From: Elephas maximus indicus
Taxonomy: Eukaryota > Chordata > Mammalia > Proboscidea > Elephantidae
Reading direction: 5' to 3'
Assembly (NCBI RefSeq): GCF_024166365.1
Contig: NC_064830.1
Coordinates: 89,706,968 to 89,770,967 of the forward strand
Length of the DNA stretch: 64,000 nucleotides
Below, one piece after another: positions 22,973 through 33,600 of the stretch (position 1 is the stretch's first letter; each line of letters opens with the position of its first letter). The translations under genes were made by a program, and so were the position numbers. The notes under the pieces were generated by a model. It was not told the DNA's origin and made no database searches. It was given only the letters and a program-made list of their open reading frames with translations.

Positions 22973-23261
22973 TAGAGTAATTTTAAGAGTCCTGGGGCAT
23001 ATGTTGTTAGTGGGAATGCAAAATGGTACAGCCATTTTTGGAAAACAGTTTGGTGGTGTTTTATAAAATTAAACATATGCTTCCCATACAACCTTGCAAT
23101 CCCACTCCTGGGCATTTATCTGAGAGAAATAAAAACATGTTCACACAAAAACCTATACTCAAATATTTATAGTATTTTATTTATATTTGCCAAAAAATTA
23201 GAAACAACCCAAATGTCCGTGAATTGGTGAATGGATAAAGCAATTGTGGTACTTAGGAATT

Positions 23262-23455
23262 TGTTGTTGTTTATGCCATCGAGTCAGCTTCAACTCATAG
23301 CAACCTCATGTGTCAGAGTAGAAATGCCTGTAGAGTTTTCTTGGCTATAATCTTTACAGAAGCAGATCGCTAGATCTTTCTCCTGCAGAGCAGCTGGATG
23401 GGCTTGAACTATCAACCTTTCGGTTAGCAGCCAAACAACCATTTGTGCCATTCAG
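23262..23455 (-). mobile_element. AfroSINE, long subtype
   Basis: Contains the extra block ataatctttacagaagcagatcgctagatctttctcc-like sequence absent from the short subtype. About 190 bp. Confidence 0.8.
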
Positions 23456-23473
23456 GAATAAAAAAGAAAATAA

Positions 23474-23672
23474 AAAAACCAAACCCGTTGCCATCGAATC
23501 GATTCCAACTCATAGCGACCTTATAGGACAGAGTAGAACTGACCTATAGGGTTTCCAAGGCTGTAATCTTCACAGAAGTAGACTTCCACATCTTTCTCTA
23601 GTGGGGTGACTGGTGGGTTCAAACCACCAGCCTTTCAGTTAATAGCCAAGCACTTAACCGCTGCGCCACTCA
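23474..23672 (-). mobile_element. AfroSINE, long subtype
   Basis: Same extra block (ctgtaatcttcacagaagta). The flanking words caggaata occur on both sides. Confidence 0.85.
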
Positions 23673-24093
23673 GGAATACTACTCAGCAATTAAAGAAGAT
23701 CAAACTGTTGATACATACATCAATATGGGTGAATTTCAATAGCATTATACTAAGTGAAAGAAGTCAAACACAAACAACTACATACTATATGATTCCATTT
23801 ATGTGACATTCTGGAAAAAGCAAAACTATAGGAGCAGAAAGCAAATCAGCGGTTGCCAGAGGGTTGGGGTAGATGGAAGGTATTGACTACAAAGAGGCAA
23901 AAAGGGACATTTTGTGGTGATAGAAATGTTCTTTATCTTAACTATGGTAGTGGTTATTCAACTGTATACATTTGTCAAACTCATGAACTAGACTCTTTAA
24001 AAGTATAAATTTTATTGTACGTAAATGATACTCCAACAAATCTCATTAAAAAAAAAAAAAGAAGGATCTGGCTTATGTAGTCCAAAAATTAAC

Positions 24094-24267
24094 CAAAAAA
24101 AAAAAAAAAACCCAAGCCTGTTGCTGTCAAGTCAATTCCAACTCATAGTGACCCTGTAGGACTGAGTAGAACTGCCCTATAGGGTTTCCAAGGCGCAGCT
24201 GGTGGATTCAAATTGCTGACATTTTGGTTAGCAGCCAAACTCTTAACCACTAAGCCACCAGGGCTCC
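24094..24267 (-). mobile_element. AfroSINE with A-tail
   Basis: A-run, ctgtcaagtcaattccaact through ccaccagggctcc. Flanks aaccaaaa and aaccgaaaa are near-identical. Confidence 0.88.
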
Positions 24268-24664
24268 AACCGAAAATTAGAAGGGAGGTGTTTGCTTTTC
24301 CCTGTCTTGGCGGCCGTTGTTCAAGCTGTCTGTTCCATTCTAAATCAATGGCTCTCCTCAAGGGATCGCCTCTCTTCATCCCCAGTTTGGCCACTGGGAC
24401 ATGCCCTGTAGCTTCTAAACCCAGAGGTTTGGGATTCTATCCCTAGACACCCACATATCACCATCTAGAATTGCCTCTCTGACCCTGAGAGGAGCTGGCA
24501 GAACCGGAAGCGTTCTGCAAGGCCCAGTCTCTAGCAATTCAGCCCTCTTCTTTCAACCCCTTCAACCTCTCCTTTTTGGACAATACACCTTTTTGTTTCT
24601 AAGAGCCTAGGCCTCCAAAATCAAAAGCCTCTTGACTACTCTTAGTGGCAAGGGCAGCCCCAAG
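24268..24664. other. No feature recognised
   Basis: Intergenic DNA with no repeat or frame that I can name. Confidence 0.4.
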
Positions 24665-25345
24665 CAGTCACTCATTCAGTAAATACTTATTGAGCGCCTG
24701 TTATGCTTCAGGCACTGTTTTAGGTACTGGAGATATAGTAGTGAACAATAACGAATAGTAATAACACTGTCTCTATGGAGTTTACATTCTAGTAGGGAAG
24801 ATAGGCAATAAGCTGGATAAATAAATAGTATAGTAGAAAGCTATAGATAAGTGCTAAGAGAAGGTGACATCTGAGCAAAGATCTAAAGGAGATGAGGGAA
24901 TAAAACAGGAGGCTTTCTGGGGAAAGTGCCTTCCAAGCAATAAAACAGGGAGGGCAAAGGCCCTGAGGCAAAGGTGTGCTGGAATGATCATAGAAGAGCC
25001 AGGGCACCATTGTGGGTAGAGAGGAAAGGGCTAGAGCGAGGTGACCTCAGAAAGATCATGAGAGATCCCCCATAGGTTAGGGCTTTGTGGGCTACGGTGA
25101 GAACTTTGGCTTGTCTTTTGAGTGAAATGGCAAGCCACTGAAGGGTTTTGAGCCACAGGGTGACACTGTAAAAGGATATTTTCTTTTCAAAGGATCCCTC
25201 TGGCATCTGTGTAGAGAATAGAGTGTAGCAAGGGCAGGGTTGGAAGCAGGGAGATCCATTAGGGGACTGCTACAAAATCCAGGGGAAAGATGATGGTGAA
25301 TTGAAGCAGGGAATGAGCAGTGGTGAAGGTTAGAAGTGGCCAGAC
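24665..25345 (+). repeat. Dispersed ancient mammalian repeat, best copy
   Basis: Runs from ttattgagcgcctgttatgc through gtttacattctagtaggga, ggccctgaggcaaaggtgtg, gggctttgtgggctacggtg and gatccctctggcatctgtgt. It is a useful reference for the other copies. Confidence 0.65.
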
Positions 25346-25894
25346 ACAAAGTCCTGTTTGCTGTCTTCAGTGGGGCAGGAGAAAACTCCCTCATTGTTTT
25401 CAGATGAACCTATAGCAAAATGAGACATCATTCAGATCAATTACCTCACCAAGGACAGAGGAGTTGGAGCAACCAGGCCACTGACTCCTTCTTAGGTACA
25501 CAGATTCTGTGTACCTCAGAATTTCCCAGTCTAGGATCTCATTTGTCCCTCTCCTCTGAGATGATACAGTTGGGTGCATTTACAACATTTTATACAGAAC
25601 AACTCATAATAAGTAGAGTAACCAAGCCACCCTCAAGAGAGCTGGCATCTGTCGTATTCAGTCTCTCCATGGCTACTTTTGCCCTGGACACTGATCCTGG
25701 GTCCAGTCAGCCATCACCATATCAGCAGGATCAGTTTCATGCTGTTCGTTTGACACAGCCAAGGCCACATCACACAGAAAGCACCTACTGAGGCTGTTTT
25801 CCTTAGAAAGCGGTGCTTCAAGTTTCATACACTCCTCTTTAGGATACCTACCCTGTTTGAAAACCAATGAGACGTTTGGTACCACTACAGTGTG

Positions 25895-26010
25895 GGCTAT
25901 AGAGAGACAATGAGGGCCCTGAATGCCATGTCAAGGAGTTTGGCCTTGATCTCGTGTATATGAAGGGGGAGTCGTCAGAGATTTTAGCACTTAAGAGAGA
26001 CATCCTCAGG
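25895..26010 (+). repeat. Dispersed ancient mammalian repeat, fragment
   Basis: ccctgaatgccatgtcaagg and agtttggccttgatctcg match the middle of the family. Confidence 0.45.
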
Positions 26011-26087
26011 TTTTTCAAGGTTAATTTGGTAGAACCTGAGAAGTAGAAACCCTGTATGGGGAGGAGACTGAGGGAAAGGAGAGCTGT

Positions 26088-26242
26088 AAAACTCATTGCC
26101 ATCAAGTTGATTCCAACTCATAGCGACCCTACAGGACAGGGTAGATCTGCCCCATAGGGCTTCCAAGGAGCAGCTGGTGGATTTGAACTGCTGACCTTTA
26201 TGGTTAGTAGCAGAACTCTTAACCACTGTGCCACCAGGGCTC
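26088..26242 (-). mobile_element. AfroSINE
   Basis: catcaagttgattccaactc through gtgccaccagggctc; complete. Confidence 0.9.
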
Positions 26243-26599
26243 AGTGGCAACAATAGTTCTGGTGAGAACTAGTGGGGTTTGAAAAGAGGAACAGAATTGG
26301 GAGAGTTTGGAGGATTTGGGCCTCCAGAGAAATGATTGTCTGTAGGCAACCAGGGCCTGTGACCAAGCGAGAAGTGAGTGTGCGTGTCGGGTGCATCCTA
26401 TCTCAGGACTTCCCCATGCGGTCCCAGCCTAAGAACTTTGCAGCCAAATTCTTCAGGGAAACCACCTGCTATCTCTCTACTGAGCCCCGACTTAAAAAGA
26501 ATACTTGCATGCTTCCTCAGGCTTGTAGTTCTCAAAGAGGGGAGAAAAGAGTGTTATTCTTTTGCTTTTTTGTAATCTAAAGACCAGAATAAAATAAAT
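26243..26599. other. No feature recognised
   Basis: Short intergenic segment between a SINE and an L1 3' end. The 102-codon frame from 26272 has no known features. Confidence 0.4.
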
Positions 26600-27285
26600 A
26601 GGTAAATGAGTATACTTGCTTGCTGAAATATACACATAACAGTAATAAACGCAATGGAGACTTTGATGCTTGTGAGCAGCCATCTAAGATACTCTACTGG
26701 TCTCACCCCATCTGAAGCAAGAGAGAATAAAGAAAACAAAAGACTCAAAGGAAAGATTAGTTCAAAGGGCTAATGGACCACAACTACTACATCCTCCACC
26801 AGACTCTACCAGAGTCCAGCACAACTGGGTGATGCCTGGCTACCCCACCACCAAATGCTCTGACCGGGATCACAGTAGAGGGTCTTGGACAAAGCTGGAG
26901 AAAAACGTAGAACAAAATTCGAACTCGCACACACACACACACACAGAAAGACTTACTGATCTTACAGAGATTGAAGAAACCCTGGGAGTATGGCCACAGG
27001 CACTCTTTGAACTCGCTCCTGTGGCTTACCCTTCAGCAAAAGATTAGACAGGCCCATAAAAAAAAATAAGACTAAATGGACATACCAGCCCGGGGGCAAG
27101 ACGGAGGAGGCAGGAGAAGACAGGGAAGCTGATAACAGGGAACCCAAGATGGAGGAGAGAAGAGTGTTGACATGTCGTGGGGGTGGCAACCAATGTCACA
27201 AAACAATATGCGTATTAATTGTTTAATGAGAAACTAACTTGCTCTGTAAACCCTCATCTAAAATACAATTTAAAAAAAAGAAGAA
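26600..27285 (+). mobile_element. L1 3' UTR, plus strand
   Basis: catctaagatactctactgg, ccaccagactctaccagagt and gagaaactaacttgctctgt, ending in an A-rich tail. Reverse complement of the type at 2812-3200. A (CA)n of 16 bp lies at 26929-26944. Confidence 0.75.
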
Positions 27286-27551
27286 AAACAAGGAAATGGA
27301 GACTTTGAGATCATTTCCTGAACATCCTTTACCCCAGGTATTCTTTTCCTTACTATCCACACCCTTCCGGCTACTATAAACTGAAACCCTAATTCAAGCA
27401 TCTACATTTTGAAGACCGCCTAAAGGAAAATCTTCAGGCTGGAGATGATTGATTTGAGGATGAGTTAGATGGTCTGTGGTGAGATAATTATAGCTTGTCA
27501 AACAAGTCAAACCTGTATGGTTACCTAGTAGAACTAACGATTTTATTGACA

Positions 27552-27595
27552 TGAAGAATGTACGGCCCTATCGTGAAGAATGTACGGCCCTATCG
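27552..27595 (+). repeat. 22-bp perfect tandem duplication
   Basis: tgaagaatgtacggccctat plus cg occurs twice back to back without mismatch, directly before an LTR. Confidence 0.9.
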
Positions 27596-28032
27596 TGGAT
27601 GGCACCGTGTCCCCCAGACAGAAATGTGGAAGTTCTTAACCCCTATGTCTGTCGGAATCGACTCGACGGCAGTGGGATTGTTTTTTGTTTATGCCTGTAA
27701 ATGTGACCCTATTTGGAAATAGGATTTTTTGTTATGTTAACGAAGTCGTCACTTCTAAGTAGTGTCTTATAAAAAGAGCAGAATAGACACAGAGACACAC
27801 ATACAGGGGAAAAAGCCATGTGAGGACCTGTCTGTAAGCAAAGGAATCCTAAAGACTGCTGGCAGCCACCAGAAGCTAGCAGAGAGGTCCCCGGAAGGAA
27901 TTGACACAGCTGAGACCCTGACTTGGACTTTCAGCCTCCAGAACTGTGAAAAATAAATTTCTGTTCTTTAAAGCCACTCACTTGTAGGTTGTTTTTGTTT
28001 GTTTGTTACTGCAGCCCACGGTAACTAAGACA
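27596..28032 (+). mobile_element. MLT1-like (ERVL-MaLR) LTR
   Basis: gtgtcccccagacagaaatg, gtgaccctatttggaaatag, ccaccagaagctagcagaga and gcctccagaactgtgaaaaa occur in MLT1 order. A SINE tail remnant sits at 27648-27686. Non-coding. Confidence 0.7.
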
Positions 28033-28734
28033 GCTTCAAATTGTTAACAGTTATTATTATTGGGATTTAGAAATGGGGAGACGGGGTGTTAAAGGGGGGT
28101 TTTATCCCTTGACTTGACATGTTTCTGTGGTGTTTGAATTTTAAAACTGTATGTTCTTTCTGTAATTTCAGAACAAAACAAACATTTGATTACTTGTATA
28201 GGGTCACAGTGTGTTAGAATTGCCTGGTTTTTTCAACTGGAGCTATTCTACAGAGAATAAAAGAATTCAATCCATCCATCTGAATTATCTGATTCTAACA
28301 GAATTTGAAAGACTGCATGATATCATCTAATTTCCAGGAGCCAGCTTGTCCTGTTGTAGCTACTACTGTATCTACTGATTATAGATAATCTACCGCAAAA
28401 GCCTTCCCCAGGGCAATGACACTGGAAGTGGCCTTGCAGGTTGAGCAGGATTTCCCAACAACACAGAGACGATTGGAATGTCTGTTCCACTTTCCCGTAA
28501 ACAAATGCAGTTCCTCTATTTTGTTGCATTTTAAGTATTTTTATGTTTCTTAATTACCCAGCTCATACATCCTCATTTTAAAAAATAAAACAAACCAAAA
28601 AGAACTTCAAACAATACAGAAATGTATAAACCTCACTCTGCAGAGATGACCACCACTTAGCGTTTGTTTGTGTTACCTTTTCAATTTTTTTCATACGCAA
28701 ACACACATGCGTATGATTTTATTTTTTCTTTTAA
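28033..28734. other. No feature recognised
   Basis: AT-rich intergenic DNA. The part after 28500 may be degraded LINE sequence. Confidence 0.4.
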
Positions 28735-29300
28735 AGTCTTTTTTCCTGAGATATAATTCGCATACCATAAAATTCACCATCTTAAGTGGACAATTTTGTG
28801 GTTTTTCACAAGATTGTGGAAACATCCCTGCTAGCTAATGCCAGAATATTTTCATCACTCCAAAAAGAAACTCGATGTCCAATAGCGCTCACTCCTGGTT
28901 CTTCATTCCCCTTGCTCCCTGGCAATAACTACTCTACTTTCTGTCTCTATAGATTTGCATGTTCCAGACTTATCATTTAAATAGAATAATACAATATGTA
29001 GCCTTTTGTGTCTGTTTTCTTTCAGTTAGCATAATGCTTTTAAAGTTTATCCATGCCGTAGCATGTATCAGTATTTCATTCCCTTTTATGGGTGAATAAC
29101 ATACTCCATAGTGTAGATACACTACGTTTTGTTTATCCATTCATCAATTGTTAGACATTTGGGTTGTTTCCACCTTTTAGCTATTATAAATAATGCCGCA
29201 ATGAACGTTTGTATGTAGACTTTTATATGAATGTGTTTTCATTTTCTTGGCTGTATGCCTAGGAGCGGAATTGCTAGATCATATTTTTTTGGATTGTAAC

Positions 29301-29462
29301 TTGGAAACCCTGGTGGCATAGTGGTTAAGTGCTATGGCTGCTAGCCAAGAGATTGGCAGTTCAAATCTGCCAGGCACTCCTTGGAAACTCTCTGGGGCAG
29401 TTCTACTCTGTCCTATAGGGTAGCTATGAGTCAGAATCGACTTGATGGCAGCGAGTTTGGTT
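29301..29462 (+). mobile_element. AfroSINE with target-site duplication
   Basis: Flanked by attgtaact-type repeats (29293-29300 and 29463-29470). Confidence 0.9.
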
Positions 29463-29622
29463 ATTGTAACTCTATGTTTAACTTTTTAAGGAACTGCCTG
29501 TTTCTTATTTTACATTTCCACCAGCAATGCACAGGGTTTCAATTTCTCCATATCCTCACCAACGCTCGGCATTTTCTTTTGCTTTCTCTCTCTCTCTTTT
29601 TCTAGCCATTCTAGTGGGTATG

Positions 29623-29785
29623 AGGAGCCCTGGTGGCCCAGTGGTTTAAGAGATCGGCTGCTAACCAAAAGGTCAGCAGTTCAAATCCATCAGTTGCTCA
29701 TTGGAAACCCTATGGGGCAATCAGACTCTGTCCTACAGGGTCGTTATGAGTTGGAATTGACTCGACAGCAATGGGCTTTTGGGTT
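29623..29785 (+). mobile_element. AfroSINE with target-site duplication
   Basis: Flanked by tagtgggtatg at 29612-29622 and 29786-29796. Confidence 0.92.
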
Positions 29786-30369
29786 TAGTGGGTATGGAGT
29801 GGTATTTCATTTTGGTTTTGATTTGAACTTCTCTGATGACTAATGATGTTGAGCATCTTTTTTATGTACTTATTGGCCATTTGTAGATCTTCTTTGGAGA
29901 AATGCCTATTCAAGTCCTTTGCCCATTTTTTAAATTGAGCAATTTATCTTTTTATTGTTGAATTCTCAAAGTTCTTTATATATTCTGGATACAAGTCCCT
30001 TATCAGATACATGATTTGCAAGCACTTTCTCCCAATCTGTGTGTTTTATTTTTGGAATGAAAATGAGTTACTAAATACACTCTTCCTTTTTTTTTAAACA
30101 GTGTATTGTGGACACCTTTCAATGTCAATGGAGAGCTACTTTTTTTTTTTTCTTCAGCATTTTTTTCCTTCCTCGTTCTTTTTATGGCTACATGACATTC
30201 TATTATGGTTGTACTGCAGTGTACTTGGCCAATCCTCTACCGAGCTTTAAATCGTCTTTAAGTTCATGTGTTAGTAAGAGACTGTGATGCAGCAGCTCTG
30301 GGCAGGAAGGAAAGACAGTTTTTCTCTCATTACCGAGTTGCATACTCTTGGATGATGTGAACATGCAAT

Positions 30370-30607
30370 TAGGCACAGGAAACATCTCTAACCTGCTTAC
30401 ACTTCCTTTTCAAACCCTGTGGTTTCACAACCCGTACAGTGCACACCCCCAGTGTTACCAGCCTCCCGCCTCTGTGAGAAAGGCTTACTGCAAGAGGCCC
30501 CAGGGCATTATCATTTCCTTCTTTCACTCAGTCTAGATTGCTGGCAAATCCCAAGGACCCTCTGGGACTGGGGCCTGGGTCCACGGGTCCCTCCGGCAGC
30601 TTGAGAG
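30370..30607 (+). promoter_or_regulatory. ITGAL: Probable ITGAL proximal promoter and 5' UTR
   Basis: No TATA box is seen. Within 240 nt of the start codon are ACTTCC (30401-30406, an ETS/PU.1 core on the opposite strand), TGTGGTTT (30418-30425, a RUNX-type site) and CCCGCC (30465-30470, a possible Sp1 site). The leukocyte-restricted CD11a promoter is known in human to be TATA-less and driven by PU.1, Sp1 and RUNX factors, so the set of sites agrees with the gene call. The segment is free of recognisable interspersed repeats. Site occupancy is inference. Confidence 0.5.
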
Positions 30608-30665
30608 ATGAAGAATTCCTGCATCACCCTAATGAGGCTGCTGTTGTCTGGGCCCTTTCTCTTCG
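30608..30665 (+). CDS. ITGAL: ITGAL exon 1 (start codon, signal peptide)
   Basis: The ATG at 30608-30610 opens [10 protein letters not shown], clearly related to the human signal peptide start. Nineteen codons plus one base end at the donor gtaggc. The signal carries an Arg at position 10 and a Pro at 16, so its hydrophobic core is shorter than in human, and it is one residue shorter overall. Confidence 0.93.
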
Positions 30666-33600
30666 GTAGGCAAAGCGGGAGGGGAGGGCAGGGGAGGACA
30701 AAGGAGGGGAAAGGACATACGTCTGTCACCAGAGAAACTGCAGGGCTTTGTGGAACTGGATAAATGAGGAGCTATTTTAAGGGTGGGACTGGCCATAGGT
30801 AAGGTTGGGTCCAGAAATCCTGGAGGGAGACCAGGAAACAGAAAGAGAAAGAAAGCTAGAGGCAACATGTGGGAAAAACACAGTGAAGGGAGACAAAGCA
30901 GGCAATGGTTAGAGAGGAGGTTGGGATGGGTCCTTTTGAAAGGCAGATGGTTAATGGATATGTAGAGTTTGGAGGAGCGTGCTGGATTCTGGTCCCACCC
31001 AGGGCACTACCTCTCTGTTTGATCTTAGGCAAGACTTCCCCCCCTCTTTCTGAGTCACTTCATCTAAACAAAGAAGGGACCATCATCTCTGACATCCTAA
31101 CCCAATGCCATTGAGTCAATTCCGACTCATAACGACCCTATAGGACAGAGTAGAACTGCCCCATAGAGTTTCCAAGGAGCGCCTGGTGGATTTGAACTGC
31201 CAACCTTTTGGTTAACAGCAGTAGCACTTAATTACTACACCACCAGCGTTTCCCTGACATCCTAGGATGCTGTGAAATAGGCCTGATGCCTGGAAGGAAG
31301 GCAGGATCAGAAAGGACAGTTCGGGCTTTGCAGATGATGCCTACGCTGTCTGAGGTCAGGGGTGGGATAGGAGAATCTAAGACTAATGGTTAAAGGCAAG
31401 ACTGGTCCATGTTGAGGGTGGGAAGTGTGGAAGCATCATATGAGTGAGGAGGCAGCCTCACAGGGATCAAGGAACTCTAAATTACCAAGTATGCCAAAGA
31501 AAGTTTGAGACTAATTATCTGAGTTCTCAGGGTGAGCGGGCCATGTGACCAAGAGAGAAGTGGGTGTGTGAGAGTTACACCCTTCCTTAGGGCATTCCCA
31601 TCTTGGTCCCTACCTGGGAATCTGACCACTCTATGCCTCAGGGAGGTGGGCTGCCCTTCGGACTCTTCCTTTTTCATGGGCCTTCTCATCCTTCTATCTT
31701 TGCTGAGAGGACAAGCAGGAAGTTGCCGTGTCATTCCCTGGCACTGCCAGAACTCTGGGTAGGAGGGATTGGCTGCTTCCATATTTCCCAGAGTCAAGGC
31801 CATCAAGGGGAAGTCCAAGGGGGCAGGTTTCAGCTCTGCCTCACTCAGGTGTGGGCAGCCTGCTGAGGAGGCAGCCCTGTTTTACGTCATTGTGTGAGTC
31901 TTTGAGAGTCCTGTTGTGGTAGGCCCATGGTTCCACACCCATGGCTTTCAGGGAACATATGGGGTCCCTGGCTGAAGTGGTTGATGACCCCTCGTTTCCT
32001 TAGCCCCTGCCTCAAGCTACAACCTGGACGTGTTGCACGCGCAAAACTTCTCCTTCCAAGACGCCGGGAGGCATTTTGGGTACCGTGTCCTGCAGGTTGG
32101 AAACGGGTAAGCTGCCCCCCTCCCCAGTCTTACCTGCCCTGCACGGGAGAGGAGCCCCTGATATCAGTCCTGGTACTTTCCCGGAGGGAGACCATGATGG
32201 CGTCACCACCCCCTAGGGTTGGCCAGTAGGTGAATTGGGGCAGGTCAAGAGGACTTTCCTGTCTTGAGTATGTCATTGGGATTTCTTTGGAAACACAGGA
32301 ACAAGAAAGTCTATCAAATAGGTTGGGGATGATAGCCACACCATTAAAGTGTCACGCAAGTGCCTAATAGAAGGGGAACCATATCAGGGCCCCTAAAACA
32401 CTTTGCAGCACTTTCTGGGGTTCTGACTTTCTCCCTGACTAGACACTGAGCAATTTGAAGGCAGGATTTTTGTTACTCTTGTTTCCCTCTACCTCTAGTA
32501 CATCCCCCAGCTTAGAACATAGTCGTCTTTGTTGGATGCTATCGAGTCAGTTCCAACTCACAGCAACCCTATCTACAACAGAATGAAACACTGCGCCATC
32601 CTCACAATCTTTGCTATGCTTAAGCCCATCATTGTAGCCACTGTGTCAATCCATCTCACTGGGGACTGGTCCCTCCTGATAACATGACCAAAGTATGTCA
32701 GATGAAGTCTCACCATCCTCACTTCTGAGAAGCATTCTGGCTGTACTTCTTCCAAGACAGATTTGTTCATTCTTCTGGCAGTTCATAGTACATTTAATAT
32801 TCTTCGCCAATGCCATAATTTGAAGGCATCAATTCTTCAGCCTTCCTTATTCATTGTCCAGCTTTCGCATGAATATAAAGCGATTGAAAATGCCATGGTT
32901 TGGGTCAGGTGCACCTTAGTACTCAAAGTGACATTTTTGCTTCTGAACATTTTAAAGAGGTCTTTTGCAGCAGATTTGTACAATGCAATACATCATTTGA
33001 TTTCTTGACTGCTGCTTCCATGGATGTTGGTTTTGGGCCCAAGTAGTAGTTGTACCATAAATGGCTTTTGAATTGATGACTGATTTAATGGACTCATAGT
33101 GTGACATTCTGGCAGACTATTCTCTGAGCCTCAGTTTTTCTAGTCCATAAATTGAAAGAATCCTTAATTTTCTAGAGTTTTCTTGTATGGGGTTATTATC
33201 TCAGATTAAATAGAGAAGAGGTAGGAGGCTGAGGAGCCCCCCTTAAGGGAGTGACTGTATTGCTTTGACATACTTGGTAAGGGATCTGAACTCTATTAAT
33301 AGGCAGGTATGGGTGCATAAAGATCTGGGCACTCCATCTCACAGGTGAGGTTTCTCACCAGGGTTGTCGTAGGAGCTCCAGGTGAGGGGAACAACGTGGG
33401 AAATCTCTACCAGTGCCAGCCAGACACTGGACACTGCCTACCAGTCAGCCTGAGTGGTGAGTTACTGGGGAGGGAGCTGGGAGGAGTGGTGTCTCAGGGA
33501 AATCAAGGCTGGCCCCAACACACCTGGATTGCCTAAGCTCTTCCAGACTAACCTTCTCATACCTACAGGTTCCAACTATACTTCCAAGTACTTGGGAATG

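Larger units (their letters stand above)
22980..24055 (+). mobile_element. L1 3' UTR with two nested SINEs
   Basis: gcaaaatggtacagccattt, aatcccactcctgggcattt and gtgaaagaagtcaaacacaa; it ends in an A-run. Confidence 0.75.
28735..30055 (-). mobile_element. L1M 3' end, minus strand, with two nested SINEs
   Basis: gagatataattcgcatacca, gttagcataatgcttttaaa, gggttgtttccaccttttag, ggagaaatgcctattcaagt and ggatacaagtcccttatcag follow the antisense L1M order. Confidence 0.8.

Noticed and set aside
26929-26944. CRISPR or regulatory array
   Set aside because: It is a simple CA microsatellite; no CRISPR arrays are expected or seen.
33345-33361. Extended exon 3 from the upstream AG
   Set aside because: It would add 17 nt and an immediate stop; kept only as a finding.
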